A stretch of DNA of 64,000 bases from Roseateles sp. SL47. GTDB taxonomy: Bacteria; Pseudomonadota; Gammaproteobacteria; Burkholderiales; Burkholderiaceae_C. Made by a program: the position numbers and the translations under genes. How positions within the stretch are numbered: the first letter of the stretch is position 1; every line of letters starts with the position of its first letter. Of the stretch, positions 38,626 to 48,358 are shown piece after piece. The stretch lies in the NCBI RefSeq assembly GCF_026625885.1, contig NZ_CP113068.1, positions 3,286,001-3,350,000 on the forward strand. Reading direction: 5' to 3'. The notes beneath the pieces were generated by a model. The model had not been told where the DNA came from and ran no database searches. It was given only the letters and a program-made list of their open reading frames with translations.

Positions 38626-40311
38626 TCACATCCCCGCGTAATTCGGCCCACCGCCGCCTTCCGGCGTCACCCAGACGATGTTCTGGGTCGGGTCCTTGAT
38701 GTCGCAGGTCTTGCAGTGCACGCAGTTCTGCGCATTGATCTGCAGGCGCTCTGAGTTGTCCGGGTTCTTCACGAACTCATACACGCCAGCGGGGCAGTAG
38801 CGGCTTTCAGGGCCTGCATATTGGCTCAGGTTGACCTGCACCGGCACCACGTTGTCCTTCAGCGTCAGGTGGGCGGGCTGGTTCTCTTCGTGGTTGGTGT
38901 TGGACACAAACACCGACGAGAGGCGGTCAAACGTCAGCTTGCCGTCCGGCTTGGGATAGCTGATCTTGGGCATCTCCGACGCCGGACGCAGATAGGTGTG
39001 GTCCGGCTGGTCCCGATGCAGCGTCCACGGCGGGCTCTTGATGCCCAGCTTCGGCAGCAGCCACTGCTCGATGCCAGTCATCAGCGTGCCGATGGTGTTG
39101 CCCTTCTTGAACCAGGTCTTGAAGTTGCGGGACTGGTCCAGCTCCTCACGCAGCCAGCTTTGCTCAAACGCGGCCGGGTAAGCATGCAGCTCATCCAGCT
39201 GACGGCCGGCTGCCAGCGCGTCGGCAATGGCTTCGGCGCACAACATGCCGCTCTTGATGGCCGCGTGGCTGCCCTTGATCCGGGCCGCATTCAGATAACC
39301 CGCATCGTCCCCCACCAGTGCGCCGCCAGGGAATACCTGCTTGGGCAGGCTCAGCAGGCCGCCGGCCGTGATGGCCCGGGCGCCATAACCCAGGCGCTTG
39401 CCGCCTTCGATGTGCTGACGGATGGACGGATGCGTCTTCCAGCGCTGCATCTCTTCAAAGGGGGACAGCCACGGATTCTTGTAGTCCAGCCCCACCACAA
39501 AGCCCAAGGTGACCTTGTTGCCTTCCAGGTGGTAGAGGAAGCCGCCACCATAGGTGTCGCTGTCCATCGGCCAACCCGCAGTGTGCACCACCAACCCAGG
39601 CTTGGCCTTGTCCGCCGGCACTTCCCACAGCTCCTTGATGCCAATGCCGTAGGTCTGCGGATCTTTGCCAGCATCCAACTGATATTTGGCAATCAGCTGC
39701 TTGCCCAGGTGGCCGCGGCAGCCCTCGGCAAAGATGGTGTACTTGCCATGCAGCTCCATGCCCAGCTGGAAGCCGTCATGCGGCTCACCATCCTTGCCCA
39801 CGCCGACATTGCCGGTGGCCACGCCCTTGACGCGCCCCTGTTCGTCATACACCACCTCGGCGGCGGCAAAGCCGGCAAAGATTTCCACGCCCAGGGCCTC
39901 GGCCTGCTGCGCCAGCCACTTGGTGACGTTGCCCAGCGAGATGACGTAGTTGCCGTGGTTGTGGAAGCAGGCCGGGATCAGCCACTGCGGCGTGTCCTTG
40001 GCACCGGTTTCGCTCAGGAACAGCACCTGATCACCGGTGACCGGCTGCGCCAGCGGTGCGCCCAGCTCTTTCCAGTTGGGGAACAGTTCGGTCAGCGCGC
40101 GCGGGTCCATCACAGCCCCGGAGAGAATATGGGCGCCGGCTTCCGACCCCTTCTCCAGCACCACCACCGAGATCTCCTGACCCTTGTCAGAGGCCAGCTG
40201 CTTCAGGCGGATGGCGGTGGCCAGGCCGGCGGGGCCGCCGCCAACGACCACAACGTCGTATTCCATGCTGTCGCGCGGACCGTACTGGGCAACAAGTTCT
40301 TCGGAGGTCAT
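38626..40311 (-). CDS. electron transfer flavoprotein-ubiquinone oxidoreductase
   Basis: This 561-residue protein has the N-terminal FAD fold (VVVVGGGPAGLA, about residues 19-31) and a C-terminal [4Fe-4S] site made of the cysteine in RYCPAGVYE plus CVHCKTC. It takes electrons from ETF, reduced by acyl-CoA and other dehydrogenases, and passes them to ubiquinone at the membrane. Length and motifs match the family fully. It has its own terminator. The etfAB genes are not in the window. Confidence 0.95.
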   Translation of the reverse strand: MTSEELVAQYGPRDSMEYDVVVVGGGPAGLATAIRLKQLASDKGQEISVVVLEKGSEAGAHILSGAVMDPRALTELFPNWKELGAPLAQPVTGDQVLFLSETGAKDTPQWLIPACFHNHGNYVISLGNVTKWLAQQAEALGVEIFAGFAAAEVVYDEQGRVKGVATGNVGVGKDGEPHDGFQLGMELHGKYTIFAEGCRGHLGKQLIAKYQLDAGKDPQTYGIGIKELWEVPADKAKPGLVVHTAGWPMDSDTYGGGFLYHLEGNKVTLGFVVGLDYKNPWLSPFEEMQRWKTHPSIRQHIEGGKRLGYGARAITAGGLLSLPKQVFPGGALVGDDAGYLNAARIKGSHAAIKSGMLCAEAIADALAAGRQLDELHAYPAAFEQSWLREELDQSRNFKTWFKKGNTIGTLMTGIEQWLLPKLGIKSPPWTLHRDQPDHTYLRPASEMPKISYPKPDGKLTFDRLSSVFVSNTNHEENQPAHLTLKDNVVPVQVNLSQYAGPESRYCPAGVYEFVKNPDNSERLQINAQNCVHCKTCDIKDPTQNIVWVTPEGGGGPNYAGM

Positions 40312-40558
40312 GGTCTTCCTAGGTTGTTCTCATTGGGGAGGCCGGGCGGCTGCTCCGGCGGGTTGCGGCGCATTCTAGCCGTCTGGCGTCAAAATAGAAC
40401 GGTCGTGCTTTTCCGTGTGATGAGGAATAGAGAGCTGCGCCGAAAGTGACAGGCAGGGCCTGCATGATGTGGCAGGAAACTCTCCCGGGAGGTGGATGCT
40501 GGCCCGCAGGGCGCACCGTAGGATCGGCATCCAGCAACCCTCACTCTTTGGAGCCCCC

Positions 40559-40960
40559 ATGACCATCCAGATCCAGCGCGACAAAACCGGCCCCATGCGC
40601 CAGACCGTGCGCATCGGCCAGCACCAGTTGACCGCCGACCAACCGGTGTCCGGCGGCGGGGAGGGCGCCGGGCCTGATCCGCATGAGCTGTATGACGCGG
40701 CACTGGGCACCTGCAAGGCGCTGACCGTACTTTGGTATGCCAACCGCAAGGGCTTGCCATTGGAGGATGTGCTGGTGCAGGTGGACCGGGATGGTTCGCA
40801 GGAGCAACAAGGCGTCTACAAATTGAAGACCACACTGACCTTGGTGGGCAACCTGACCCCGGAAGATCGGGAGCGGCTGCTGCAGGTGGCGGCCAAGTGC
40901 CCGGTCCACAAGCTGATGACCCAAGTGACGACCGAGATCGAAACGGTTCTGGCGGATTGA
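40559..40960 (+). CDS. OsmC/Ohr family protein
   Basis: The protein has 133 residues from the ATG at 40559, with GGAG upstream. The two redox cysteines of the OsmC family are present in LGTCKALT and AAKCPVHK. Members reduce organic hydroperoxides or handle sulfur compounds. It diverges from the ETF oxidoreductase gene, and an SDR gene follows 131 bases later on the same strand. Confidence 0.88.
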   Translation: MTIQIQRDKTGPMRQTVRIGQHQLTADQPVSGGGEGAGPDPHELYDAALGTCKALTVLWYANRKGLPLEDVLVQVDRDGSQEQQGVYKLKTTLTLVGNLTPEDRERLLQVAAKCPVHKLMTQVTTEIETVLAD

Positions 40961-41091
40961 CGGCCGAGAGGCCTGCGGCTGACGCTGGGCAAGGTCCGAC
41001 GCATCCGTGACGCAAGTTCGGGTGGTCACGTGCTATCGTGACCGCCAGCAATTTTTGGGTCACCGAGCAGTCATCAACGAGAGACCTTGTC

Positions 41092-41874
41092 ATGAGCTAC
41101 AGCATTGATCTGGAGGGCCGTGTGGCCCTCGTTACCGGCGCCTCCAGCGGCTTGGGTGCGCAGTTTGCAAAGACCTTGTCCAAGGCCGGCGCCTGTGTGG
41201 TGCTGGCGGCGCGTCGCGTGGAGCGGCTGAAGGCCCTGCGTGCGGAAATTGAAGCCGGGGGTGGCGATGCGCATGTGGTGAGCCTGGATGTCACCGACAT
41301 CGACAGCATTGCGGCAGCGGTGGCCCGTGCGGAGACGGAAGTCGGCACGCTGGACATCCTGATCAACAACTCCGGCGTGAGCACCACGCAGCGCCTGACC
41401 GATGTCACCCCGGACGATTTCGACTACGTGATGGACACCAATGTCCGCGGGTCGTTCTTTGTGGCGCAGGAAGTGGGCAAGCGCATGCTGGCCCGTGCGC
41501 GCGGGGCGGCACCGGGCACGTTCACGGGCGGGCGCATTGTCAACATCGCTTCCATGGCGGGCTTGCGCGTGCTGTCGCAAATTGGCGTGTATTCCATAAG
41601 CAAGGCGGCCGTCATTCACATGACGCGGGCCATGGCGCTGGAATGGGGCAAATACGACATCAATGTCAATGCCATCTGCCCTGGTTATATCGATACGGAA
41701 ATCAACCATCACCACTGGCAGACCGAGCAGGGCCGCAAACTGGTGGAACTGCTGCCGCGCAAGCGCGTGGGGCAACCGCAGGACCTGGACACCACCTTGC
41801 TGATGTTGTGTGCCAAGGAAAGCCGTTTCATCAACGGCGCGGTGATTCAAGCGGACGACGGGTTTGGTGTTTGA
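41092..41874 (+). CDS. short-chain dehydrogenase/reductase
   Basis: This is a 260-residue classical SDR. The cofactor motif TGASSGLG is near residues 14-21, NNSG near 94, and the active site consists of a serine in NIASMAG and Tyr-x3-Lys in YSISK. The substrate is not evident; acetoacetyl-CoA reductase-like and other oxidoreductases share this form. I chose the ATG at 41092 because the fold begins immediately. The YceH-like gene starts two bases after the stop. Confidence 0.88.
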   Translation: MSYSIDLEGRVALVTGASSGLGAQFAKTLSKAGACVVLAARRVERLKALRAEIEAGGGDAHVVSLDVTDIDSIAAAVARAETEVGTLDILINNSGVSTTQRLTDVTPDDFDYVMDTNVRGSFFVAQEVGKRMLARARGAAPGTFTGGRIVNIASMAGLRVLSQIGVYSISKAAVIHMTRAMALEWGKYDINVNAICPGYIDTEINHHHWQTEQGRKLVELLPRKRVGQPQDLDTTLLMLCAKESRFINGAVIQADDGFGV

Positions 41875-41876
41875 GC

Positions 41877-42563
41877 ATGGCTTTGCGTGAATTGAGCGCG
41901 CTGGAAGCGCGTGTGCTGGCGGTGTTGGTGGAAAAGGCCTTCACCGTGCCGGACAGTTATCCGATGTCCCTGAACGGTCTGACGCTGGGCGTGAACCAGA
42001 AGACGGCGCGGGACCCGGTGATGAATGCATCGGAGGCCGATGTGGCCGCAGCGCTGGACGAGCTCAAGGCGATGAGCCTGGTGAATACGGTCAGCGGCAG
42101 CCGGGTGCTGCGGTTTGAGCACAACATGAAGCGGGTGCTGGGCGTGCCGGGGCAAGCCGAGGCGCTGCTGACGGTCATGATGCTGCGCGGCCCGCAGACG
42201 GCGGCGGAACTGCGGCTGAATGCGGAGCGCATTCACCGGTTCGCGGATGTGTCGTCGGTGGAAGGCTTCCTGGACGAGCTGGCGGCGCGTGAACCGCCGC
42301 TGGCGCGCAAACTGCCGCGGGCGCCTGGGGCGCGGGAGCAGCGTTGGGCGCATATGCTGAGTGGAGAACCGGACGTGGCGGTGGGCGGTGGGGGCGTGGC
42401 GGCCTATGGTTCGGCTTCGGCTTCGGCTTCGGCTTCGGCTTCGGCTTCGGCGCCGGCTGGCCCGGATGCCCGAGACGAAGAAATCGCGGCCTTGCGGGCG
42501 GATGTGGAACAGCTCAAGGCGGCGGTGGCACGGCTGCAGTCGGAACTGGGGCTGACGCCATGA
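41877..42563 (+). CDS. YceH-like protein (DUF480) with Ser-Ala repeat linker
   Basis: The protein has 228 residues. Residues 1-160 match the DUF480/YceH family, two winged-helix-like domains (LSALEARVLAVLVEKAFTVPD and VMMLRGPQTAAELRLNAERIH, seen in pieces). A linker at about residues 179-192 is (Ser-Ala)7, encoded by seven copies of TTCGGC. A C-terminal coiled coil (EEIAALRADVEQLKAAVARL) ends the protein. The role of YceH is not established. The stop overlaps the thioesterase start by 4 bases. Confidence 0.85.
   Translation: MALRELSALEARVLAVLVEKAFTVPDSYPMSLNGLTLGVNQKTARDPVMNASEADVAAALDELKAMSLVNTVSGSRVLRFEHNMKRVLGVPGQAEALLTVMMLRGPQTAAELRLNAERIHRFADVSSVEGFLDELAAREPPLARKLPRAPGAREQRWAHMLSGEPDVAVGGGGVAAYGSASASASASASASAPAGPDARDEEIAALRADVEQLKAAVARLQSELGLTP
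42410..42451 (+). repeat. hexanucleotide repeat, 7 x TTCGGC
   Basis: Seven perfect tandem copies of TTCGGC lie inside the YceH-like gene. The unit is a multiple of three, so copy changes would alter linker length without shifting the frame. Confidence 0.95.
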
Positions 42564-42979
42564 GATTCGAGATTCCGCAGGAGAAGAAGCTGGTCCATGA
42601 GACCCGCATTCAGATCCGGTGGGGCGACATGGACGCGATGGGGCATGTCAACAACACGGTGTATTTCCGCTACCTGGAAATGGCGCGTGTGGAGTGGCTG
42701 GAGCGCCTGGGTGGCGCGCCCAGTCCGGCAGGGCAGGGGCCGGTGATCGTGAATGCTTTCTGCAACTTTTATCGCCAGGTGACCTATCCCGGTGAGTTGA
42801 TCGCACGGCACTATGTCTCTTCCCCAGGGCGCTCCAGTTTTGACACCTGGATCACGCTGGAACGGACGGACGAGCCGGGGGTGATCTGCGCAGCCGGAGG
42901 CGCCACGACCGTGTGGCAGGATGCGGCGCTGCAAAAGTCGGTGGAACTGCCGACGTGGTTGAGGGAGCAACTCACATGA
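42560..42979 (+). CDS. hotdog-fold acyl-CoA thioesterase
   Basis: This 139-residue protein has the 4-hydroxybenzoyl-CoA thioesterase/YbgC pattern RWGDMDAMGHVNNTVYFRYLEMAR, with the catalytic-type aspartate in GDMD. It should hydrolyse an acyl-CoA thioester; the acyl group is unknown. It overlaps both neighbours by 4 bases (ATGA), so it is translationally linked to the YceH-like gene and the small membrane protein. Confidence 0.87.
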   Translation: MRFEIPQEKKLVHETRIQIRWGDMDAMGHVNNTVYFRYLEMARVEWLERLGGAPSPAGQGPVIVNAFCNFYRQVTYPGELIARHYVSSPGRSSFDTWITLERTDEPGVICAAGGATTVWQDAALQKSVELPTWLREQLT

Positions 42980-43212
42980 ATATGAAACCGACGGGCCGGC
43001 AACGGGCGTTGGGCCTGCTGCTGGCGGCCCTGATGGCCGTGTTTTTCATCTGGCTGATCAACAGCGGCGCCAAGCAGGTGCTGGAGTGGCTGATGAACCT
43101 GCCCAACAAACGTCAGGGGGATTTGCACACCGGGGTGGGGGTGTTGCTGGCGTTGGTGTTGCCGTTGGCGGCGTATCGGATTCGGCGGGCGAGGAAGAAG
43201 TCCCCGGCTTGA
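42976..43212 (+). CDS. small two-helix membrane protein
   Basis: This 78-residue protein has two transmembrane segments (about residues 11-29 and 52-67) joined by a polar loop, and a strongly basic end (RIRRARKKSPA). It begins in an ATGA overlap with the thioesterase gene. I do not recognise the family. It could be a small membrane partner of the thioesterase, but only position supports this. Confidence 0.6.
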   Translation: MNMKPTGRQRALGLLLAALMAVFFIWLINSGAKQVLEWLMNLPNKRQGDLHTGVGVLLALVLPLAAYRIRRARKKSPA

Positions 43213-43305
43213 CCCTGAGCGGATTCGTCTGCGGATTTCGGCGTTTGGCCTTGGTCCGCGATTCGACCACTGCGCTTTGCTGACTCAAATCCAAGGACAA
43301 CAGGG

Positions 43306-43449
43306 ATGCTGCATAGCCCTCGCGAGCGTGCGCTGGATGCCATCAGAAGTTGGTCACCCGACCGAGCGGAGGCCATCATCGACCGGCTGCATCGACACGG
43401 AATACTGTGTGATGAAGACGCTGGCCTCGGTCTGGGCTTCGAAATCTAG
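43306..43449 (+). CDS. possible small protein of 47 residues
   Basis: An ATG preceded by AAGGA at 8-base spacing opens a 47-codon frame ending in TAG. The product, with RERALDAIRSWSPDRAEAII and DRLHRHGILCDEDAG, looks helical and well composed rather than random. It is the only candidate gene in the 352-base gap 43213-43564; the rest of that gap shows nothing clear. I do not recognise the family. Confidence 0.4.
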   Translation: MLHSPRERALDAIRSWSPDRAEAIIDRLHRHGILCDEDAGLGLGFEI

Positions 43450-43564
43450 CAGCCGAATTCGGATTCAACATCAAGCCTGACGCGCTCCGGATCACGGCGC
43501 CCCGGCTGCAGTCGGAGCCTGCCTCTGAACCTTGCAGCCGGTCGCCGTGGCGGTTGACCTTCCC

Positions 43565-45553
43565 TCAAAGCTGCACCCGCGACCCCAGCTCAATCACCCC
43601 GTTGTCCGGCAACCGGAAGTAGTCGGCCGCGCTGCTGGAATTGCGCGCCATGGTGATGAACAGCTGTTGACGCCAACGCGCCATTCCCGATTTCTTCTTC
43701 TGAGCGCCCGGCACCACCACCTGCCGGCTCAGGAAGTACGAGGCGAGGAAGGGGTCGAACTGCAGATCATGGCGCGCGCACCGCCCCAGGGCCGCCGGCA
43801 GGTTGGGTTCATCCTTGAACCCGTAACGCACCACCACCCGCCAGAAACCGCCAGGCAGCATCTCCACCGTGAGTTGCTGGTCCTCGGGCACAAACGGCAC
43901 TTCGTCGAAACGCACCGTCACGATCACATTTCGCGCGTGCAGCAACTGGTAGTGCTTCAGGTTGTGCAGCAGCGCGGGCGGCACGACCTCCGGGTTGGAC
44001 ACCGGATACACCGCAATACGGTCCGGTCGCGGGCCACCGATGTCGTGCGACAGCGATTCCAGGAACGGCAGCAGCGGAAGGTCTTCGTCCGCCACCTGCG
44101 CGTGCAGACGTTCCTTGCCACGGCGCCAGGTGGCCATCACCGCAAAGAGCACCAGGCCCATCGCCAGGGGGAACCAGCCCCCCTGCAGCACCTTGAGCGA
44201 GCAAGAGAGCACCAGCACGGCGTCGACCACCAGGAAGACGGCCGTTGCTGCCCAGGCCACCGGGGCGGGATAACGCCAGGCATATCGCACCACGAAGAAG
44301 GTCAGTGCCGTGGTGATCAGCATGGTGATGGTCACGGCGATGCCGTAAGCCGAAGCCAGCGCCGACGAACTCTCAAAGCCGAGCACGGCCAGCAGGACCG
44401 CGATCAGCAGCGTCCAGTTGATGGCAGGCAGATAGACCTGGCCCATGGCCTGCGCGGAGGTGTAGATGACCCGCATACGAGGCAACAGACCCAGCTGGAT
44501 GGCCTCCTTGGTCAACGAAAACGCCCCGGAGATCACCGCCTGGGAAGCGATCACCGAGGCGAGGGTGGCCAGCAGCACCATGGGGATCAGCCATGCGGGC
44601 GGGAACAACCGGAAAAACGGGTTGTCCAGCGCGGTCGGGTCTCTCAGCAGCAAGGCGCCTTGCCCGGCGTAGTTCAAGGCCAGCATCGGCAGCACCAGCG
44701 CCGTCCACGCCAGCCGGATGGGGCGACGACCAAAATGGCCCATGTCCGCGTAAAGCGCCTCTGCACCCGTCAGCGCCAGCACCAGCGCCCCCACAACAAG
44801 GAAGAGCCCCGGCCCACGGGCCTGCAGGAACGCAAAACCGTAACGCGGATCAAGCGCCCGGAGGATCTCCGGCGCCTGCGAGATCTGGAGTACGCCAATC
44901 AGGCCCAGCACGCTGAACCACAACAGCATGACCGGGCCGAACAGCACACCAACGGCCGCAGAGCCGTGGCGCTGGATCACGAACAGTCCAGCCAGGACCG
45001 CCACCGAGATGGGCAACACAAAGGGTTTGAGTGCCGGCGTGACCAGTTCGAGGCCCTCCACCGCACCCATGACGGAGATGGCCGGTGTGATGACGCTGTC
45101 GCCATAAAACAGCGCCGCGCCGCAGACGCCGACCAACAGCAGCACCCGCCGCCTGGCCGCCGTATCGCCGGCCGCGCACACGGCCAGTGCCGTCAGCGCC
45201 ATGATGCCGCCCTCACCGCGGTTGTCCGCGCGAAGGATCAATACAACGTACTTGAGGGTCACCACGACCATCAAGGCCCAGAAGATGGCGGACACCGCAC
45301 CGATGATCGACGCAGGGTCCAGCGTCACGCCGTTGGCGGGGTTGAGCACCTCGCGCATCGTGTAGAGCGGGCTGGTACCAATGTCCCCAAACACGACCCC
45401 CAGCGCGCCCAGCGTGAGCGTGGCCAAGCCTTGACGCGGCCCATGGTGGGGCGTGGAATTCACATGGGCAGTGGGGGCGGCAGCAGAGGACGGCGTTCGA
45501 AGCATCTCGATGGGCTCGCAGGGCGGCTGGCGGATCAAATCACTGGGCGACAT
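43565..45553 (-). CDS. kup: Kup-type potassium transporter
   Basis: The protein has 662 residues, with about twelve transmembrane helices up to residue 475 and a cytoplasmic tail. The family hallmark [10 protein letters not shown] is near residues 57-66 and [11 protein letters not shown] near 113-123. Kup proteins take up K+ with protons. The first 45 residues are a non-conserved Pro/Ala-rich head, so the true start may be an internal ATG at 45505. It diverges from a VOC gene. Confidence 0.93.
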   Translation of the reverse strand: MSPSDLIRQPPCEPIEMLRTPSSAAAPTAHVNSTPHHGPRQGLATLTLGALGVVFGDIGTSPLYTMREVLNPANGVTLDPASIIGAVSAIFWALMVVVTLKYVVLILRADNRGEGGIMALTALAVCAAGDTAARRRVLLLVGVCGAALFYGDSVITPAISVMGAVEGLELVTPALKPFVLPISVAVLAGLFVIQRHGSAAVGVLFGPVMLLWFSVLGLIGVLQISQAPEILRALDPRYGFAFLQARGPGLFLVVGALVLALTGAEALYADMGHFGRRPIRLAWTALVLPMLALNYAGQGALLLRDPTALDNPFFRLFPPAWLIPMVLLATLASVIASQAVISGAFSLTKEAIQLGLLPRMRVIYTSAQAMGQVYLPAINWTLLIAVLLAVLGFESSSALASAYGIAVTITMLITTALTFFVVRYAWRYPAPVAWAATAVFLVVDAVLVLSCSLKVLQGGWFPLAMGLVLFAVMATWRRGKERLHAQVADEDLPLLPFLESLSHDIGGPRPDRIAVYPVSNPEVVPPALLHNLKHYQLLHARNVIVTVRFDEVPFVPEDQQLTVEMLPGGFWRVVVRYGFKDEPNLPAALGRCARHDLQFDPFLASYFLSRQVVVPGAQKKKSGMARWRQQLFITMARNSSSAADYFRLPDNGVIELGSRVQL

Positions 45554-45788
45554 CAGGCGCTGGTGACTGGACGAACGGCCCCCCAGAAGTAGGAGCGCGA
45601 GTGTGCCTCCACCGGATCAAGAGCACAAGATTCAGCCTCAGGCGCCGCAGGCATGACCGCTACCTCTTGGTGAAGAGATGTGGTACCCACGCTCAAGTGT
45701 GGGTGAGGAGGCTGGCTGCAGCAGCGGGGCCGCTCGCTGAGATGCGAGTTGAGCGGGGCTGGGCTGGGCTGGGGGTATTCTCACCACC

Positions 45789-46196
45789 ATGATCCACCAC
45801 CTCGACCACCTCGTCCTGACCACCAGCCACGAAGCCGATTGCATCCGCTTCTATACCGACGTGCTGGGCATGCAACTCGAGTCCTTCATTGGCGGCACTC
45901 CGCCGGTGGAACGCCGGGCCTTCAAGTTCGGGCAGCAGAAGATCAACCTGCATGTCAAAGGCCGCGAGTTTGAGCCCAAGGCCCATACGCCGGTGCCCGG
46001 TGCGCTGGACCTGTGCTTCATTGCCTCCATCCCGCTGGATCAGGTCATTGAGCGGCTGAATCGGCATGGCGTCCCCATCATCGAAGGTCCCGTCATGCGC
46101 ACTGGCGCTGCCGGGAAGATCCGATCCGTCTACCTCCGGGACCCCGACCTGAATCTGATCGAGATTTCGGAACCCGCCACCGGCTCAGCGGCATGA
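45789..46196 (+). CDS. VOC family protein (glyoxalase-like)
   Basis: This is a 135-residue single VOC module: MIHHLDHLVLTTSHEADCIRF at the start gives the first histidine ligand, KINLHV the second, and LRDPDLNLIEISEP the glutamate. It resembles small glyoxalase/fosfomycin-resistance-like proteins, not a clear glyoxalase I. No ribosome site is obvious. The stop overlaps the next start by 4 bases. Confidence 0.8.
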   Translation: MIHHLDHLVLTTSHEADCIRFYTDVLGMQLESFIGGTPPVERRAFKFGQQKINLHVKGREFEPKAHTPVPGALDLCFIASIPLDQVIERLNRHGVPIIEGPVMRTGAAGKIRSVYLRDPDLNLIEISEPATGSAA

Positions 46197-46798
46197 CTCG
46201 CAGCAAGTGGATCCAGGCAGCCGTTGTGGCGGTGGTGGTCGTTGTGGGCGGCGGGTGGTTTGCATCGCCCTATCTGGCGGTGCACCAGATGCGGGAAGCT
46301 GCGAAGGCCGGTGACACCGACCGCTTTAACGCCCACGTGGACTATCCCAGGCTGCGCGACAACCTGAAGGCGCAACTCACAGCCTCATTCAAGCAAGGCG
46401 ACGAAGACTCGTCCCAGCCGGGCAATGACTTCAAGAAGGCAGCCGGCGCCTTCGGCAGGATGCTGGGAACGGCCATGGCCGAGGGGGCCGTGGAGGCGCT
46501 GGTGCGCCCCGAGGTGGTGATGCGCTTGCTGCAGCAAGGGCAATGGATGCCAAAGAAGCGGGCTGCCGACCGGGAGCCGTCGGCGGGGACCGGCCCGGAC
46601 GCGCCCCCGGGCCAGCAGCCCGAGACCACCCCAAAGGATGAACAGGTCGATTGGTGGACCGAGCGCCCCAGCCTGACCACCGTCATCTTCCATGCCCGCC
46701 GCATCGACAAGCCGCAGGACCGCCAGGTGGCGCTGGTCTTTGAGCAGCGCGGATGGGTGTCCTGGCAACTGACAGACATTCAGCTGCCGCGTCAGTGA
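46193..46798 (+). CDS. DUF2939 domain protein, membrane anchored
   Basis: This 201-residue protein has one N-terminal transmembrane segment (about residues 7-24), then SPYLAVHQMREAAKAGDTDRFNAHVDYPRLRDNL, seen in pieces, which matches DUF2939. A Pro/Gly-rich middle and a beta-rich end follow. The family is unstudied. It is coupled by an ATGA overlap to the VOC gene. Confidence 0.78.
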   Translation: MTRSKWIQAAVVAVVVVVGGGWFASPYLAVHQMREAAKAGDTDRFNAHVDYPRLRDNLKAQLTASFKQGDEDSSQPGNDFKKAAGAFGRMLGTAMAEGAVEALVRPEVVMRLLQQGQWMPKKRAADREPSAGTGPDAPPGQQPETTPKDEQVDWWTERPSLTTVIFHARRIDKPQDRQVALVFEQRGWVSWQLTDIQLPRQ

Positions 46799-47000
46799 TC
46801 CATGGAGACCGCGCTTCATGCTCGGTCCAGCCTCTGCGCCCACCCCGCGCCCGGGTCTGCTCCGCCTGGGTCGTTGATCTCGACCCTTTTAAGCGCTCCT
46901 CCACATCCGTCTAGCGGCAGGCCGAATGTCCAACAAAAATGTACGGAGTACGTTGGTGGGTCTGCTGGATTGCTGAAGACATTCGAGGCACTATTGCGCC

Positions 47001-48308
47001 ATGCAGACGCTCCGCCGACTCCTTCGCATGCCTGTGCTGTTGCTGGCCGCCTGCAGCTGGCACTTGGCCGAGGCCCAGACCGCCATCGTCATCGGCGGTA
47101 ACCTGCGCTTCGATAACGAGGCCGTATGGCAGCGCATCGTGGAAGAGGCCGGCGGCCCGGGCAAGGCCAGGTTCGCCGTGCTGGCCACCGCATCGGCCGC
47201 TCCGGAGCAGACGGCCACGGCCATCGTGCAGGTGCTTCAGCGGCATGGCGCGCAGGCGGAGCACATTCCCGTTGCCCCGCGGCTGGAGGGGGCGGACCTG
47301 CAGAAAAACCTGAATGATCCGGCGCTGATCGGGAAGATCCGCAATTCCAGCGCCGTGTTCTTCTCAGGCGGGGCGCAAGGCCTGATCGTGGACACCTTCC
47401 AGCCCAACGGCAAACCCACCGCCATGCTGGATGCCATCTGGGATGTCTATCGACGGGGTGGTGTCGTGGCTGGCACCAGCGCGGGCGCGGCCATCATGAG
47501 CCGCACCATGTTTCGCGACGCTCAGGATGTGATGGGCGTGATGCGCGGCCAGATGCGCGCTGGGCATGAAGTGGACCGGGGGCTGGGCTTCATCACCGAC
47601 CGGCTGTTCGTGGACCAGCATTTCCTCAAGCGTGGCCGCATCGGCCGCATGCTGCCGCTGATGATGGCGCAGGGCTATCGCCTGGGCCTGGGCATTGAGG
47701 AAAACAGCGCGGCCGTGATTCAGGGCCCCTCGGTGGACATCATCGGCGCCCGCGGCGCCTTGCTGGTGGATCTGCGCAGCGCACGCACCGATCCGTCGCT
47801 GCCGCTGTTCAATGTTCAGGATGCGCGCCTGAGCTACCTCGCCAACGGCGACCATTACGAACTGCGCTCCGGCCGCGTCACCCCCGAGCGAAGCAAGAGC
47901 CCGTTGCCGGAAACCCGGCTGATCCGGGCCTCTCATCACGTGCCGGGCCCGGTGAGCACCTTCCAGACCGACATCCTGGGGGATAACCGCATCGTGCAGG
48001 CCATGGCCGAGCTGATGACCGCGCCGTCTGGCGAGGTGCGGGCGATGGCAGCCCGCGTCCGGCCCGGCGCGACCGAAGCGCGAGACCGGACGGCCTTTGT
48101 GTTCCGGCTGTATCGCGGGGAGGGCACGCAAGGCTGGTTCAACAGCCAGGGCGATGCAGACGACATCACCCTGCTGGACGTGCGTCTGGATGTGCGCCCG
48201 GTGCCGGTGCCCTTGGCGGCGCCGCCACGTCTGGCGGCCAACAACCCGACGCCGACCGCCAGCGAGGGGCCGGCGGTGGTGCCGGAGCCGGCCACCACTC
48301 CCCGCTGA
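47001..48308 (+). CDS. secreted cyanophycinase (peptidase S51)
   Basis: This is a 435-residue protein with a signal peptide ending at AEA-Q near residue 25. The catalytic serine lies in AGTSAGAAIMS (about residue 160), with SGGAQ before it and the DQHFLKRGRIGRM and GLGIEENSA segments after, all typical of cyanophycinase. It hydrolyses cyanophycin to beta-Asp-Arg dipeptides. A Pro/Thr-rich tail is extra. No cyanophycin synthetase or isoaspartyl dipeptidase is in the window, so it may feed on external polymer. Confidence 0.88.
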   Translation: MQTLRRLLRMPVLLLAACSWHLAEAQTAIVIGGNLRFDNEAVWQRIVEEAGGPGKARFAVLATASAAPEQTATAIVQVLQRHGAQAEHIPVAPRLEGADLQKNLNDPALIGKIRNSSAVFFSGGAQGLIVDTFQPNGKPTAMLDAIWDVYRRGGVVAGTSAGAAIMSRTMFRDAQDVMGVMRGQMRAGHEVDRGLGFITDRLFVDQHFLKRGRIGRMLPLMMAQGYRLGLGIEENSAAVIQGPSVDIIGARGALLVDLRSARTDPSLPLFNVQDARLSYLANGDHYELRSGRVTPERSKSPLPETRLIRASHHVPGPVSTFQTDILGDNRIVQAMAELMTAPSGEVRAMAARVRPGATEARDRTAFVFRLYRGEGTQGWFNSQGDADDITLLDVRLDVRPVPVPLAAPPRLAANNPTPTASEGPAVVPEPATTPR

Positions 48309-48358
48309 TCTTTCGCTGCAGAGCCGGGCCGGCTGACGGTTGCAGCGTCCCTCCGGCC

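Noticed and set aside
43532..45592. Plus-strand open frame of 686 codons opposite kup
   Set aside because: The product is rich in His, Arg and Gln without any domain, while the opposite strand encodes a clear Kup transporter.
45745..45775. Tandem GGGCT repeats before the VOC gene
   Set aside because: Three short copies in a GC-rich gap; no sign that it is a regulatory or mobile sequence.
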